Positions 10,346 through 22,916 of a DNA stretch of 64,000 bases are shown here, piece after piece (within the stretch, counting starts at the first letter, position 1; every line of letters begins with the position of its first letter). The notes beneath the pieces are model-generated. The model saw only the letters and a list, made by a program, of their open reading frames with translations. It made no database searches and was not told where the DNA came from. Source of the DNA: Spongilla lacustris (taxonomy: Eukaryota > Porifera > Demospongiae > Spongillida > Spongillidae); the NCBI GenBank assembly GCA_949361645.1, contig OX442416.1:20099530-20163529 (forward strand), given 5' to 3'. Made by a program: the position numbers and the translations under genes.

Positions 10346-12705
10346 TTATGGCCCTGCGTCCAATCAGGTCAGCTCCCTCACTTCACGCAGACAGAATCAT
10401 TAATGCAAGTTAACTTAATAGCCCCACACTACATGTCCAGTTAGCACCAGTGCATCAGTGGAGCAATTGCAGATGGAGTTATCAGACTGCCAGCAAGAGA
10501 GCAACCAGGTACTAAAAAATCCTACAGGGTCATTGGGGGCTCCCTCATTAATGATTCACACATGCCGCATTCGCCACCATGGCCCTATCTCCCACTACCT
10601 ATCCTCCTTTACTGCAAGTTGTATCCGAGGCCCAGGCCACCCCTTACTCTATAGCACTCACAGTCCCCACACAACCAGCCCTCCCACCCACCCACCCACC
10701 CACCCCTAAACACCCCTCGTACATATGGTGTAATCAGACTGCCAACAGAAGAGCTGCCAGCCGCCACATTACCAGGGTTGAATGGGGTTGTCACAAAACT
10801 AGACCCCAGCATGTGAAGTGGAACCTTGAAATGGAGCCGGCCCCAAACACTGGGGCAAGCCACAAAGGCCCCCTATCCTAGCCCCACACAGTACTAACAC
10901 CAGCTCCTCACTGCAAATGCAAATGAAGCCACTACCTGTGAAACCATTAACCCCACACTACAAGAGGACTTACTGTTAGGGGAACCATCAACTACAAGTG
11001 GAGTTACCAGCTCGCATTGGACAAATGGAATACCACCACTGAAGCAGCCTCCATTTGTAGAGTGTACATACGTGCCTAAGTTTGTCTCTTCAGATCTGAA
11101 CTACTGTAGACATGTACATGTACATGTACAGAGTAAATTTTATCTGGTGTGGATGCTGTTAGTGGTGAATATAGTTATCTGCCCTATCGGTACTGATTGC
11201 GGTGGGTCTGCACCCGTGGTTGGTTTATATAGACAACAGAGGGCGTTTTGCCCTTACTGCTACTGGGAACTACTGTACGCGAGTAGCAAAACATGTAAGT
11301 GCCATTTTGAATGTCACATAAATTGCATGCACAGTCACAGCTACAATGTGGCACGATGAAGACATCAGTGGAGCTAGCAGACCCTACAAATGTAACGGAT
11401 CCATCAACTACGTACTTACGTATACCTAGCCCTAGGCTGTTGTATATCTGCTAAAATGTATGTGCCAGTGTATATAGTGGCCGTGGGGCACAGGTGAAAC
11501 TGGGTTACACTGGTAATGTCTAGATCTGTTGACATCTCTGACAGTGTAGGGTCTGCTAACTTCACTTGTGTGGTCATGAATTCTGATGTCTTCATCGTGC
11601 CACATTGTAGCTGTGACTGTGCGTGCAATTTATGTGACATTCAAAATGGCACTTACGTGTTTTGCTACTCGCGATCGTACAGTACCGTAGTTCCCAGTGC
11701 TTAGGCAAAGCAAGGCGCCTTGGTTGTCTATATAAATCAACCACGGGTGCAGACCCACCGCAATCAGTACCGATAGGGCAGCTGGTAACTATATTCACCA
11801 CTAATAGCATCCACACCAGATAAAATTTACTCTGTACATGCACAAACATGTACATGTCTACAGTAGTTCAGATCTACAACACAAAATGTGAGAAGTGAAA
11901 AACGTAGGCACGTATGTACACTCTACAAATGGAGGCTGCTTCAGCGGTGGTATTCCAATTTGTCCAATGCGAGCTGGTAACTCCACTTGTAGTTGATGGT
12001 TCCCCTACCATTAAGTCCTCTTGTAGTGTGGGGGTTAATGGTTTCACAGGTAGTGGCTTCTATTGCATTTGCAGTGATGAGCTGGTGTTAGTACTGTGTG
12101 GGGCTAGGATAGGGGGCCTTTGTGGCTGGCCCCAGTGTTTGGGGCCGGCTCCAGTTCAAGGTTCCACTCCACATGCTGAGGTCTACTTTTGTGACGACCC
12201 CATTCAATCCTGGTAATGTGGCAGCTGGAAGCTCCCCTGTTGGCAGTCTGATTACACCATATGTACGAGGGGTGTTTAGGGGTGGGTGGGTGGGTGGGTA
12301 GGTGGGAGGGCTGGTTGTGTGGAGACTGAGAGTGCTATAGAGTAGGGGGTGGCCTGGGCCTCGGAAAGTAAAGGATACAAATTGCAGTAAAGGAGGATAG
12401 GTAGTGGGAGATAGGGCCATGGGGGCGAATGGGGTGGGGGGGGGGGGGGGGGGGGGGGGCGCCGATTCCTATCGCAGTGTGAGAACTGCATTATTGTGGG
12501 GGCCCCCAATGACCCTGTAGGATTTTTTAGTACCTGGTTTCTCCCTTGCTGGCAGTTTGATAACTCCTTCTGCATGTGCCCCATGCACTGGTTCTAACTG
12601 GACATGTAGTGTGGGGCTATTAAGGTAACTTGCATTAATACATGGTTCTGTCCGCATGAAGTGAGGGAGCTGACCTGATTGGACGCAGGGCCATAACAGG
12701 GTATA
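10346..12705. repeat. E1 core inverted repeat (E2-like interior sequence)
   Basis: The arms 10,346-11,400 and 11,540-12,705 are complementary around a loop near 11,405-11,540. Paired landmarks are GTAAATTTTATCTGGTG at about 11,133 (in its AGTAAATTTTATCTGGTGTG context) with its complement near 11,810, and GTGGCACGATGAAGACATCA at 11,349 with its complement near 11,586. The outer part carries modules also present in E2, such as GTTAGCACCAGTG and GGGTCATTGGGGGC. The right arm alone has a run of 24 G (12,436-12,459). No convincing gene was found. Confidence 0.8.
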
Positions 12706-15455
12706 AATGGGACCAATGAATTGACCGCACAACAGACAAACATACAGAGTATAAATGGGAGCATGAATTAGACCCCACAACAGACAAAAGTACAGGTTGT
12801 AAATGGGACCATGGATATCATCACAAGTACAGGGTGTAAAGCAGACCATGGATTTGACCCCAAAACAGACAAAAGTATAGGGTGTAAATGGGATCACGCA
12901 TTTGACCCCACAACAGACACAAGTACAGGGTGTAAATGGGACCATGGATTTCATCACAAGTACAGGGTGTAAAGCAGACCATGGATTTGACCCCAAAACA
13001 GACAAAAGTATAGGGTCTAAATGGGATCACGCATTTGACCCCACAACAGACACAAGTACAGGGTGTAAATGGGACCATGGATTTGATCACAAGTACAGGG
13101 TGTAAATCGGACCATGGATTTGATCACAAGTACAGGGTGTAAATGGGACCATGGATTTGATCACAAGTACAGGGTGTAAATCGGACCATGGATTTGATCA
13201 CAAGTACAGGGAGTACATCGGACCATGGATTTGACCCCACAACAGACAAAAGTACAGGGTGTAAATGGGACCAATGAATTGACCCTAAACAGACTCAAGT
13301 ACAGGGTGTAAATGGGACCATAGATTTGACCATAAAACTGATTTAAGTACAGGGTGTAAATGGAACCATGGATTCGACCCCAAAACAGACAAAAGTATAG
13401 GGTGTAAATGGTACCATGCATTTGACCCCACAACAGACACAAGTACACGGTGTAAATGGGACCATGGATTTCATCCCCCACAACAGACATACGTACAGAG
13501 TGTAAATGGGACCATGCATTTGACCCCACAACAGACACAAATACAGGGTGTAAATGGGACCATGGATTTGATCACAAGTATAGGCTGGGTGTAAATGGGA
13601 CCATGGATTTGATCACAAGTACAGGGTGTAAATCGGACCATGGATTTGATCACAAGTACAGGGTGTAAATGGGACCATGGATTTGATCACAAGTACAGGG
13701 AGTACATCGGACCATGGATTTGACCCCACAACAGACAAAAGTACAGGGTGTAAATGGGACCAATGAATTGACCCTAAACAGACTCAAGTACAGGGTGTAA
13801 ATGGGACCATAGATTTGACCATAAAACTGATTTAAGTACAGGGTGTAAATGGAACCATGGATTCGACCCCAAAACAGACAAAAGTATAGGGTGTAAATGG
13901 TACCATGCATTTGACCCCACAACAGACACAAGTACACGGTGTAAATGGGACCATGGATTTCATCCCCCACAACAGACATACGTACAGAGTGTAAATGGGA
14001 CCATGCATTTGACCCCACAACAGACACAAATACAGGGTGTAAATGGGACCATGGATTTGATCACAAGTATAGGCTGGGTGTAAATGGGACCATGGATTTG
14101 ATCACAAGTACAGGGTGTAAATCGGACCATGGATTTGATCACAAGTACAGGGTGTAAATGAGACCATGGATTTGATCACAAGTACAGGGAGTACATCGGA
14201 CCTTGGATTTGACCCCACAACAGACAAAAGTACAGGGTGTAAATGGGACCAATGAATTGACCCTAAACAGACTCAAGTACAGGGTGTAAATGGGACCATA
14301 GATTTGACCATAAAACTGATTTAAGTACAGGGTGTAAATGGAACCATGGATTCGACCCCAAAACAGACAAAAGTATAGGGTGTAAATGGGACCATGCATT
14401 TGACCCCACAACAGACACAAGTACACGGTGTAAATGGGACCATGGATTTCATCCCAAGTACAGGGTGTAAAGCAGACCATGGATTTGACCCCACAACAGA
14501 CATATGTACAGAGTGTACAGAGTGTAAATGGGACCATGCATTTGACCCCACAACAGACACAAGTACAGGGTGTAAATGAGACCATGGATTTGATCACAAG
14601 CACAGGGAGTACATCGGACCGTGGATTTGACCCCACAACAGACAAAAGTACAGGGTGTAAATGGGACCAATGAATTGACCCTAAACAGACTCAAGTACAG
14701 GGTGTAAATGGGACCATTGATTTGAACCTAAAACAGATTTAAGTACAGGGTGTAAATGGAACCATGGATTTGACCCCACAGCATACACAAGTACAGGGTG
14801 TAAATGGGATCATGGATTTGATCACAAGTACAGGGTGTAAAGCAGACCATGGATTTGACCCCACAACAGACACAAGTACAGTGTGTAAATGGGACCATGG
14901 ATTTGATCACAAGTAAAGGGTGTAAATTGGACCATGGATTTGATCACAAGTACAGGGTATAAATGGAACCATGGTTTTGACCCCACAACACACACGAATA
15001 CAGGGTGTAAATGGGACCATGGATTTGACCTCAAGTACAGGGTGTAAATGGGACCATGCATTTGACCCCAAAACAGACACAAGTGCTGGTGTAAATGGGA
15101 TCATAGATTTGACCCTAAACAGACTCAAGTACAGGGTGTAAATGGGACCATTGATTTGAACCTAAAACAGACTCAAGTACAGGGTGTAAATGGGATCATG
15201 CATTTGACCCCACAACAGACACAAGTACAGGACCATGGATTTGACCCCACAATTGATACACCTACAGTGTGTAAATGGGACCATGCATTTGACCCTAAAC
15301 AGACACAAGTACAGGGTGTAAATGGGACCATGGATTTGACCCCAAACTACACAAGTACAGGATGTACATGTAAATGGACCATGGATTTGATCCCACAACG
15401 GGGACCATGGATATTATCCCACAACAGACACAAGTGCACGGTGTAAATGGGACCA
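12706..15455 (-). repeat. 48-bp satellite array, E1 right arm (inverted)
   Basis: The same 48-bp unit as 5,821-10,345 on the opposite strand, but only about 2.75 kb long. The arrays have therefore changed length independently since the palindrome formed. The outer end (about 15,105-15,455) mirrors 5,821-6,170 closely, while inner units differ. Confidence 0.9.
13161..14645. repeat. 489-bp higher-order repeat, three copies
   Basis: Blocks starting 13,161, 13,650 and 14,139 repeat with a period of 489 bp. The first two encode identical 125-codon spurious frames. The third has diverged and carries small changes. This homogenised block exists only in the right arm of E1, so it arose by recent unequal exchange or slippage. 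Confidence 0.85.
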
Positions 15456-16150
15456 CCATCGTCACTGTACTAGCATAGATCTAGTAACCTTTCTCACGAT
15501 CGTCGTATTCGCACCGCTCGAACTTCACGTCCGCCGATTGAAACTCTTATGATCTTGTCTTCAGTTGACGTCGCCATAAAGTTTATGTACGCAGAAGATA
15601 ACGAAATAGGGATCGAATAGTATAACAACTGCATGTGAGTCCGACCGGGAGATGGATTCACGTATCCAGCGCAGAGTAGGTGTGGCTATAAGTTATCGAA
15701 GTGTCAGCCCACAGGAAGTAGTTGCATATTCATGTATTTGGTGCATGGAAGCGGGTCACGCACGTACAACGGCGCGATTCGAGCGGGAAACTTGTACCAA
15801 CTTTGCGCCGCTGTATCTCCGTAACGGTTGACATAAAAATTAACGAACAGAACAAATCGATAGGTATACGACCTCTCTACCTACAAACCGAATTTGAAGC
15901 GATTTGATTACTCCTACAGAAAGTTATGGCAGGTTTGAACCCACAGGGGTATCGGACGTTGCAATACTGGCACGGAGCAAGTGCAAGACCACAAAAAGTA
16001 TTTTACCATAGAGAAATGGTGTAGTATGAAGTGTTGAAAATAGGAAGTTGATAGCGTTAACCGTTCGGAAGATATAGCAATTCAAAAGAGACGCATTTTT
16101 ATAACATTTTATATATATTTACGAAGGGCCATTTTGTCGGAAACTGTCCC
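15456..16150 (-). repeat. E1 right terminal arm
   Basis: Inverted partner of 5,124-5,820, nearly identical over the whole length. It ends CTGTCCC at 16,144-16,150. Confidence 0.85.
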
Positions 16151-16166
16151 AATTATATATACATAT

Positions 16167-16986
16167 GGGACAGTTTCCACGAAAATGGCCCTTCGTTTAT
16201 AATTATAAAATCTTATAAAATCGCTTTGCATTTGAATCGTAATAATTTCCGAACGATTAAGGCTATCAACTTCCGATTTTCAACACTTCATACCACACCA
16301 TTTCTCTACGGTAAAATACATTGTGGGGTCTTGCACTTGCTCCGTGCCAGAATTGCAACGTCCGATACCCCACCGGGTTCAAACTCAACATAACTTTCTG
16401 TAGGAGTTATAAAATCGCTTCAAATTTGGTTTGTCGGTGGGGAGGTCCTATACCTATTGATTTGTTCTGTTCGTTAATTTTTATGCCATCCGTTACTGAG
16501 ATACAGTTGAGCAAACTACGTGCACGTTTTCCCGCTTGATTCGCGCCAATGTTATAATCCCCACCTCCCCATACATTGAGCGGAACGCAGTTTGCCCAAA
16601 TCATTGGCGCGAATCGAGCGCGAAAATGGGCACGTAGTTTGTTCAACTGTATCTCCGTAATGGATGGCATAAAAATCAACGAACAGAACAAATCGATAGG
16701 TATAGGACCTCTCCATCTACAAACCGAATTTGAAGGGATTTCACAACTCCTATAGAAAGTTATGTTGGGTTTGAACCCGGTGGGGTATCGGACGTTGCAA
16801 TTCTGGCACGGAGCACGTGCAAGACCCCAAAATGTATTTTACCGTAGAGAAATGGTGTGGTATGAAGTGTTGACAATAGGAAGTTGATAGCCTTAACCGT
16901 TCGGAAGTTATTACGATTCAAATACATAGCAATTTTATAAGATTTTATAATTATAAACGAAGGGCCATTTTCGTGGAAACTGTCCC
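16167..16986. mobile_element. E3: 820-bp bare foldback hairpin
   Basis: A palindrome from GGGACAGTTTCC (16,167) to GGAAACTGTCCC (16,986), centred near 16,575 at a short CCCCACCTCCCCATACATTG loop. The arms are homologous to the outer 400 bp of the E1 arms. It carries no cargo. It lies only 16 bp beyond E1, separated by TA-rich sequence, which points to TA-rich target preference. Confidence 0.85.
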
Positions 16987-17033
16987 ATATAATTATAATT
17001 ATATATATATATAATTTATAATTATATATATAT

Positions 17034-17849
17034 GGGACAGTTTCCGCGAAAATGTCACCTTTTTATAACATTATAAGGTTATAAAAATGCTTCTTGTTTG
17101 AATGGCTATATCTTCCGAACGCTAAACGCCATCTACTTCCTATTTTCAACAATTCATACTACACTATTTCTCTATGCCAAATTGCATTTTGAAGTCTTGC
17201 ACTTGCTCCACGCCAGTATTGCAACGTTCGATACCCGACCGGGTTCAAACCCTCCATAACTTTAGGTAGGAGTAATCAAATCGCTTCAAATTCGGTTTGT
17301 AGGTACAGAGGTCCTATACCTATCGATTTGCTCTGTTCGTTAATTTTTATGCCATTCGTTACGGAGATACAGTTGAACAAACTACGTGCACTTTTTCCCG
17401 CTTGATACGCGCCAATGTTATAATCCCCGCCTCCCATACATTGAGCGGGACGCGATTTGCCAAAATCATTGGCGCGAATCGAGCGGGAAAAGTGGACGTA
17501 CTTTGTTCAAATGTATCTCCGTAAAGAATGGCATAAAAATTAACGAACAGAACAAATCGATAGGTATAGGACCTCTGTACCTACAAACCGATTTTGAAGT
17601 GATTTGATTACTCCTACCTAAAGTTATGAAGGGTTTGAACCCGGTCGGGTATCGAACGTTGCAATATTGGTGTGGAGCAAGTGTAAGACTCCAAAAAGTT
17701 ATTATTTGTATAGAAATGGCGTAGTATGAAGTATTGAAAATAGGAAGTCGATAGCGTTTAGCGTTCGGAAGATATATCGATTCAAATAAGAAGCATTTTT
17801 ATAACACTATAATGTTATAAAAGGGTGACATTTTCGCGGAAACTGTCCC
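17034..17849. mobile_element. E4: 816-bp bare foldback hairpin
   Basis: Second bare hairpin with the same architecture as E3. It starts GGGACAGTTTCCGCG and ends CGCGGAAACTGTCCC, in TATATA tracts on both sides. It contains the same central GCGCCAATGTTATAATCCCC motif. The arms have diverged from E3, so these are independent insertions and not one duplicated unit. Confidence 0.85.
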
Positions 17850-18675
17850 ATATATATATATATGTATCGGGACCTACGTTAGTAGGTCCTATACAATTTG
17901 AAGTGTCATGAATACGATTAGCAAAATACCCGATTTCACTATTATCGATGTGCCGCAGAATCAGTTGGACTTTAGTAAGCGTATTTCGATACATCTGTCG
18001 AGTACCTACAATATAGTAAAACTGCCGACGCTTAGAAAGCTCAGACAACAGATATAACGCTCACTTGTTCTGTGAAAACAGTTTCTCCTTTCTGATAGGA
18101 TAAAATTCGCTCGTATAAGAGGTTTATTGCATTGTACCTCTGTCACGGATGAAGGATATAATGTTAACTGTTGTAGAAGATAAGAATCTTTCTGCCGAAT
18201 TTGTTTGGTATACTACAGTGGAAACCATCACACTTCCTCCTATAATTTTTTTGTACTATTATTTTTGTTCACTTGAATATATTTCAATAACAATGAGCTC
18301 AAATGGAAATCTGACAACGTTGGTATAGTGTACAACTATTTTTAAAGTTAAAAAGCATCACCTGACTATTTACTTTTTTTATTAACACTTGTTGTGATCC
18401 TAGTACAAAAAAAATTGTAAGCATAATTCCTCCTCCTGTAGGCAATAGATCTTAACCATATTTGCAATATATCTAAAAGAACAAGCATTAGCAACCTTTG
18501 GCCAAGTCGGTTTTTAGGTCCGGTAAATGGTTACGGTATTATCGAGCTAGATATGCCTTTTTAGCTCGTAAAAGCTTAGCGATGTTATTTCGTAGTACGC
18601 TCTCACTGGACTGATATATTTCGTTTCCGAATCGTCACATGTTAGATCTATCGCGAAATCGTACCTGGGAGGTAA
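17850..18675. other. Non-coding AT-rich interval
   Basis: No reading frame or repeat with support was seen between E4 and the outer palindrome of E2. A 77-codon minus-strand frame at 17,815-18,048 overlaps the E4 end and has no recognisable motif. Confidence 0.5.
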
Positions 18676-18792
18676 TAGACCCTCCTTTGCCGTTAAAAAA
18701 GTGCCATCAGAACTGAGTACCTGAAAACTTCCGCCATTTCGCGATGAATTGCATTTGAAACGTCATCATTGCGTCATTTTGTACCATGAAAT
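18676..18792 (+). repeat. Left half of a palindromic MITE that hosts E2
   Basis: This stretch pairs with 28,028-28,147 in inverted orientation. Shared blocks are CTCCTTTGCCGTTAAAAAAG, CGCCATTTCGCGATGAAT and TCATTGCGTCATTTTGTA. E2 sits between the halves. The simplest reading is that E2 inserted near the centre of an older palindromic element of about 250 bp. Confidence 0.65.
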
Positions 18793-19514
18793 GGGACAGG
18801 ACCTAGCGCATATAATAAAAAAGCATAATAAAAATGCATTACGTTTGAATTGCTATAACTTCCTGACAGTTAACGCTATCAACTTCCTATTTTCAGCGCT
18901 TTATACTACACTATTTCTCTATTGTAAAGTACATTTTGGAATCTTGCACTTGCTCCGTGCCAGTATTGCAACGTTCGATACCCCACTGGGTTCAAACCCG
19001 CCATAACTTTAGGTAGGAGTAATCAATTCGCTTCAAATTCGGATTGTAGGTAGAGGGGTCCTATACCTATCGATTTGTTCTGTTCGTTAATTCTTATATC
19101 ATCCGTTACGGAGATACAGCGGCGCAAAGTTGGTACATGTTTCCCGCTCGAATCGCGCCGTTGTACGTGCGTGAACATATCAAAACATGAATATGCAACT
19201 ACTTCCTGTGGGCTGAGACTTGGATAACTTATAGAGCTAGCTAGCTAGCTGGGTAAGTATAATTTTAATCTTGATTCTATCGTCCCTGTCGCAGTTGATA
19301 TTCGTTATCTTCTGTGTAGATAAACGATATGCATGGCGACGTCCACTGAAGACAAGCTCGTAAGAGTTTCAATCGGCGAACGAGTTCGAGCGGTACGAAT
19401 ACGACGGTCGATGTTCAAAATACATTCGACGAGGATCGGGAGATCGAGAGCGGTAGTGACGGCGGTCATACCACTGACGATGGTGGTTGTAGGGAGTAAG
19501 CAGCCGCTAAATCA

Positions 19515-22500
19515 CTAAAAGAGCCACCGGCCTCGCCACCCTCACATATGGGCCCTCACTACTACATTGCACAGCTAGCAGCTCCACATAACCAAAAGAT
19601 GCCATGCAGAGCCACCAACGCGCACTACCTATGGAACCACCCGCCCATATCAGACCCTACACAGGAGCTACCAACTAACCAATGGGGTCAGCCTCCACAG
19701 TACAAGTGGAGACACTACTAACCCTCTGCAAATGGAGTTGGCAGCCCTCACAACTTCAGGGAAGCCATGAACTACATGTACATGTACCAAGGGAAGCCAC
19801 ACATGCCTCCTCCCAACACTACCAGTGGAATTATTAGCCCTCACTGCAAATGGCCCTACATGATGAAGCCATTGGTCCAGCCCCACTCCCCACCCCCACT
19901 ATTGATTGTTCTCCGCAAGTTCAAGGGGTCAATGGAGCCATCCTCACACAGCAAAACCACCAGTCCCCATCACTACAGCCTTGCAAACTTACAATGTACA
20001 AATAATTCCTCCACACTGCAAGTATTGGAGCTGCCATCTCTCTTACAGATGGGTTTACCAGACCCTGCACTGCCAGCAGGGGTGCCCACACAAGCAGGGG
20101 TCAATAGATGCCAGTGGAGATGCTGCTCACACTACAAGTAGTCCCCCATTAAGTACTGTACGTATATCTACCCCTCTCCAAACAGTGGAACCATAAGCCC
20201 TCACTGCAAGTGTTCCACGCACTGGGACCAGCCACCTGGACCAATGGGGTCAACCACCATCCTCCATTGATCACTGCAAGTGAACTCAACAGCCGCATGA
20301 TGCAAGTGAAATTACTATTAATGCCTCCACACTGCAAGTAGTGGAGTCACCATCTCTCTTATAGATGGGGTTACCAGACCCTGCTTTGCCAGCAGGGGTG
20401 CCCACACAAGCTGGGGTCAGTAGGTATGATGCCAGTGGAGATGCCAACCCTCGCACTACAAGCCATGAACCACATGTACTGTGCATACACCTGCTCCTCT
20501 CCAAACACTACCAATGGAACCATTAGGCCTCCTGCCCACTACCTGTCCTTCACTGCACGTTGAGTCAACGTACGGCCCAGGGACCAATGGGGTCAGTATC
20601 CTTAATAGCCGCACACTGCAGGTTCGGTTAGCACCTGCAGTTATTGACTGTCAGCAAGGGAGCAACCAGCTGCCAAACACCCCAGGGTAATTGGGGCCCC
20701 CAGAATTATTATGCTGGTGGAAACTCACAGTGGCACCCCTCACAATATTAGGGGAGCCATGAACTGGAAGCCCATCCCTGCTATCCATGGAACCATGAGC
20801 CCTCACTTAGCAGGGGCCCTATCTGTATAGTATCTCCCACTATAAGCCTATATATAATTGCATGTTTCGTCAGTCAAGATTACCAGCCATATCATTGCTA
20901 GTGCACCATACCAATGAACATTCACTGCAGGTTCAAGGGGCCAATGGGACCATTGGAGCCATTCTCACACATTAGAACCACCATCCCCCATAACTGCAAG
21001 TGAACTTAACAGCTGCACAAGACAAGTAAACCTACATCCAATACCTACACACTGCTAATAGCAGGGCCACCAGCTCTCTCACAGATAGGGTTACCAGACC
21101 TGCACTGCCCACATAAGCTGGGGTCAATAGGGTATGTGCCAGTGGAGATGCCAGCCATCGCACTACAGGTATTCCCCAAATTTCAGGGTAAGCCATGGAC
21201 TACATGTACATGTACATGCACTGAACGTACACCCACCCCTCTCCAAACACTGACCATTAGCCCTCACTGCAAGTCTGGGACCAGCCCCCCATGGCCCTCC
21301 TGTCCTTCACTGCACGTATAGTCAATGGCCCAGGGACCAATGGAGCAAGCAGACAGTAACATTGGAACTATTAATGCAAGTGAACTTAAAAGCCCACACT
21401 GCATTCCAGTTAGCACCACTGAGTGTAGCCATATTCCAGATGGAGTTATCAGAATGCCAGCAAGGAAGCCACCAGCTGCTAAACTCCCTGGGGTCATTGG
21501 GGGGCCCCACAATAATGCATGCTGGTGCATGGAGACGTCAGCTGCCTCACACTACAAGTAAAAATGGCACCTCCCACAGTTTCAGGGAGCCATGAACTGG
21601 AGCACACATGCCCCCACTATCTATGGAACCATTCACTCTCACTTAGCAGCCCCCACATATGGTGCCCTATCTCCCACTACCTATCCTTCACTGCAAATTT
21701 CAACAGCCTTCTCAGCCTTCTCACTATAACTGCACCATATCAGTAATCATTCACTGCAAGTTCAAGGGACCAATGGTCACACATCAGAACCACCATCCCA
21801 CATTGATCACTGCAAGTGAACTCAACAGCCACACAATGCAAGTGAATTTACATTTAATGCATCCACACTGCAAGTAGTTCTCTTACAGATGGGGTTACCA
21901 GACCCTGCATTGCCAGCAGGGGTGCCACACAAGCTGGAGTCAATAGGTATGATGCCAGTGGAGATGCCAACCCTTGCACTACAAGCCATGAACTACATGT
22001 ACTGTGCGTACACCTGCCCCTCTCCAAACACTACCAATGGAACCATTAGGCCTCCTGCACACACAACCTGTCCTTCACGGCACGTTGAGTCAACGTACAG
22101 CCCAGGGACCAAATGAAGTCAGCTCCCTCACTGCAAGCTGACAGTATCATTGGAATCATTAATGCAAGTGAACTTAATAGCCCCAAACTGCAGGTCCGGT
22201 TAGCACCAGCGGTTATCGGACTGTCAGCAAGGGAGCAACCAGCTGCCAAATACCCCAGAGTCAGTGGGGCCCCAGAATAATTGTGCTGGTGGAAACTCAC
22301 AGCAGTGCAATTGGAATTGGTACCCCTCACAATATGAGCTGGAGCCCCCCCGCTATCCATGGAACCATGAGCAGGAGTACCTTCCACTGCATGTATCTAT
22401 CCTTCACTGCATGTTTCATCAGCCAAGATTATACAGTGTAATAATACCAGCCATATCACTGCAAGTGCACTTACCAATGAACATTTACCGCAGGTTCAAG

Positions 22501-22916
22501 GGGCCAATGGGACCACTGGAGCCATTCTCACACATTAGAATCACCATCCCCCATAACTGCAAGTGAACATAACAGCCGCACAACTTACATCTAATACCTA
22601 TACACACTGCTAATAGCAGAGCCACCAGCTCTCTCACAGATGGGGTTACCAGACCTGCACTGTCCACATTAGCTGGTGTCAATAGGTATGTGCTAATGAA
22701 GATGCCAGCCATTGCGCTGCAAGTAGTCCCCAAATTTAAGGGAAAGCCATGAACCACATATACTGTACGTACACCCGCCCCTCTCCAAACACTACCAGTG
22801 GAACCATTAGCCCTCACTGCAACTACCCCACACACTGGGACCCACCCCCACGGCCCTCCTGCCCACTATCTGTCCTTCACTGCATGTGGAGTTAATGGCC
22901 CATGCAGGGGTCAGCT
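19515..22916 (+). repeat. E2 left interior arm, degenerate satellite-like repeat
   Basis: Irregular modules contain CCTCACTGCAAGT, GGGGTTACCAGACCCTGC, CCAGCAGGGGTGCCCACA and similar phrases. Inside it, a block of about 1.52-1.56 kb is tandemly duplicated: 20,428 matches 21,951, and 20,941 matches 22,504. The right arm has only one copy of that block. No gene was recognised; the numerous short frames have no family motif. Confidence 0.75.

Larger units (their letters stand above)
5124..16150. mobile_element. E1: giant 11-kb foldback (hairpin) element with satellite arms
   Basis: The whole interval is one interrupted inverted repeat. It starts GGGACAGTTTCC at 5,124 and ends GGAAACTGTCCC at 16,150, with AATT and TA-rich sequence outside both ends. 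The order is terminal arm (about 700 bp), 48-bp satellite, a second inverted repeat core centred near 11,475, the 48-bp satellite in inverted orientation, and the terminal arm inverted. The outer roughly 1 kb of the two arms is almost identical: a 62-codon reading frame at 5,367-5,552 and its mirror at 15,722-15,907 differ by one residue. No transposase was recognised inside. The same ends occur on E2-E5, so it is a member of a mobile family. Confidence 0.85.

Noticed and set aside
10579..10881. 100-codon proline/threonine-rich frame in the E1 core and its mirror at 12,088-12,420
   Set aside because: It lies in the repetitive core, the mirrored copy is frame-altered, and there is no domain. 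Best explained as repeat-derived.
16321..17700. tRNA-like GGTTTGAACCCGG motifs as RNA genes or SINE promoters
   Set aside because: The motif is part of the palindromic arms. No cloverleaf or matching A box was seen at the right distance.
19333..19518. 61-codon frame identical in both E2 arms as a functional gene
   Set aside because: Identity follows from the arms being inverted copies. Only the first part is shared with E1, so a short conserved start region is reported instead of a gene.
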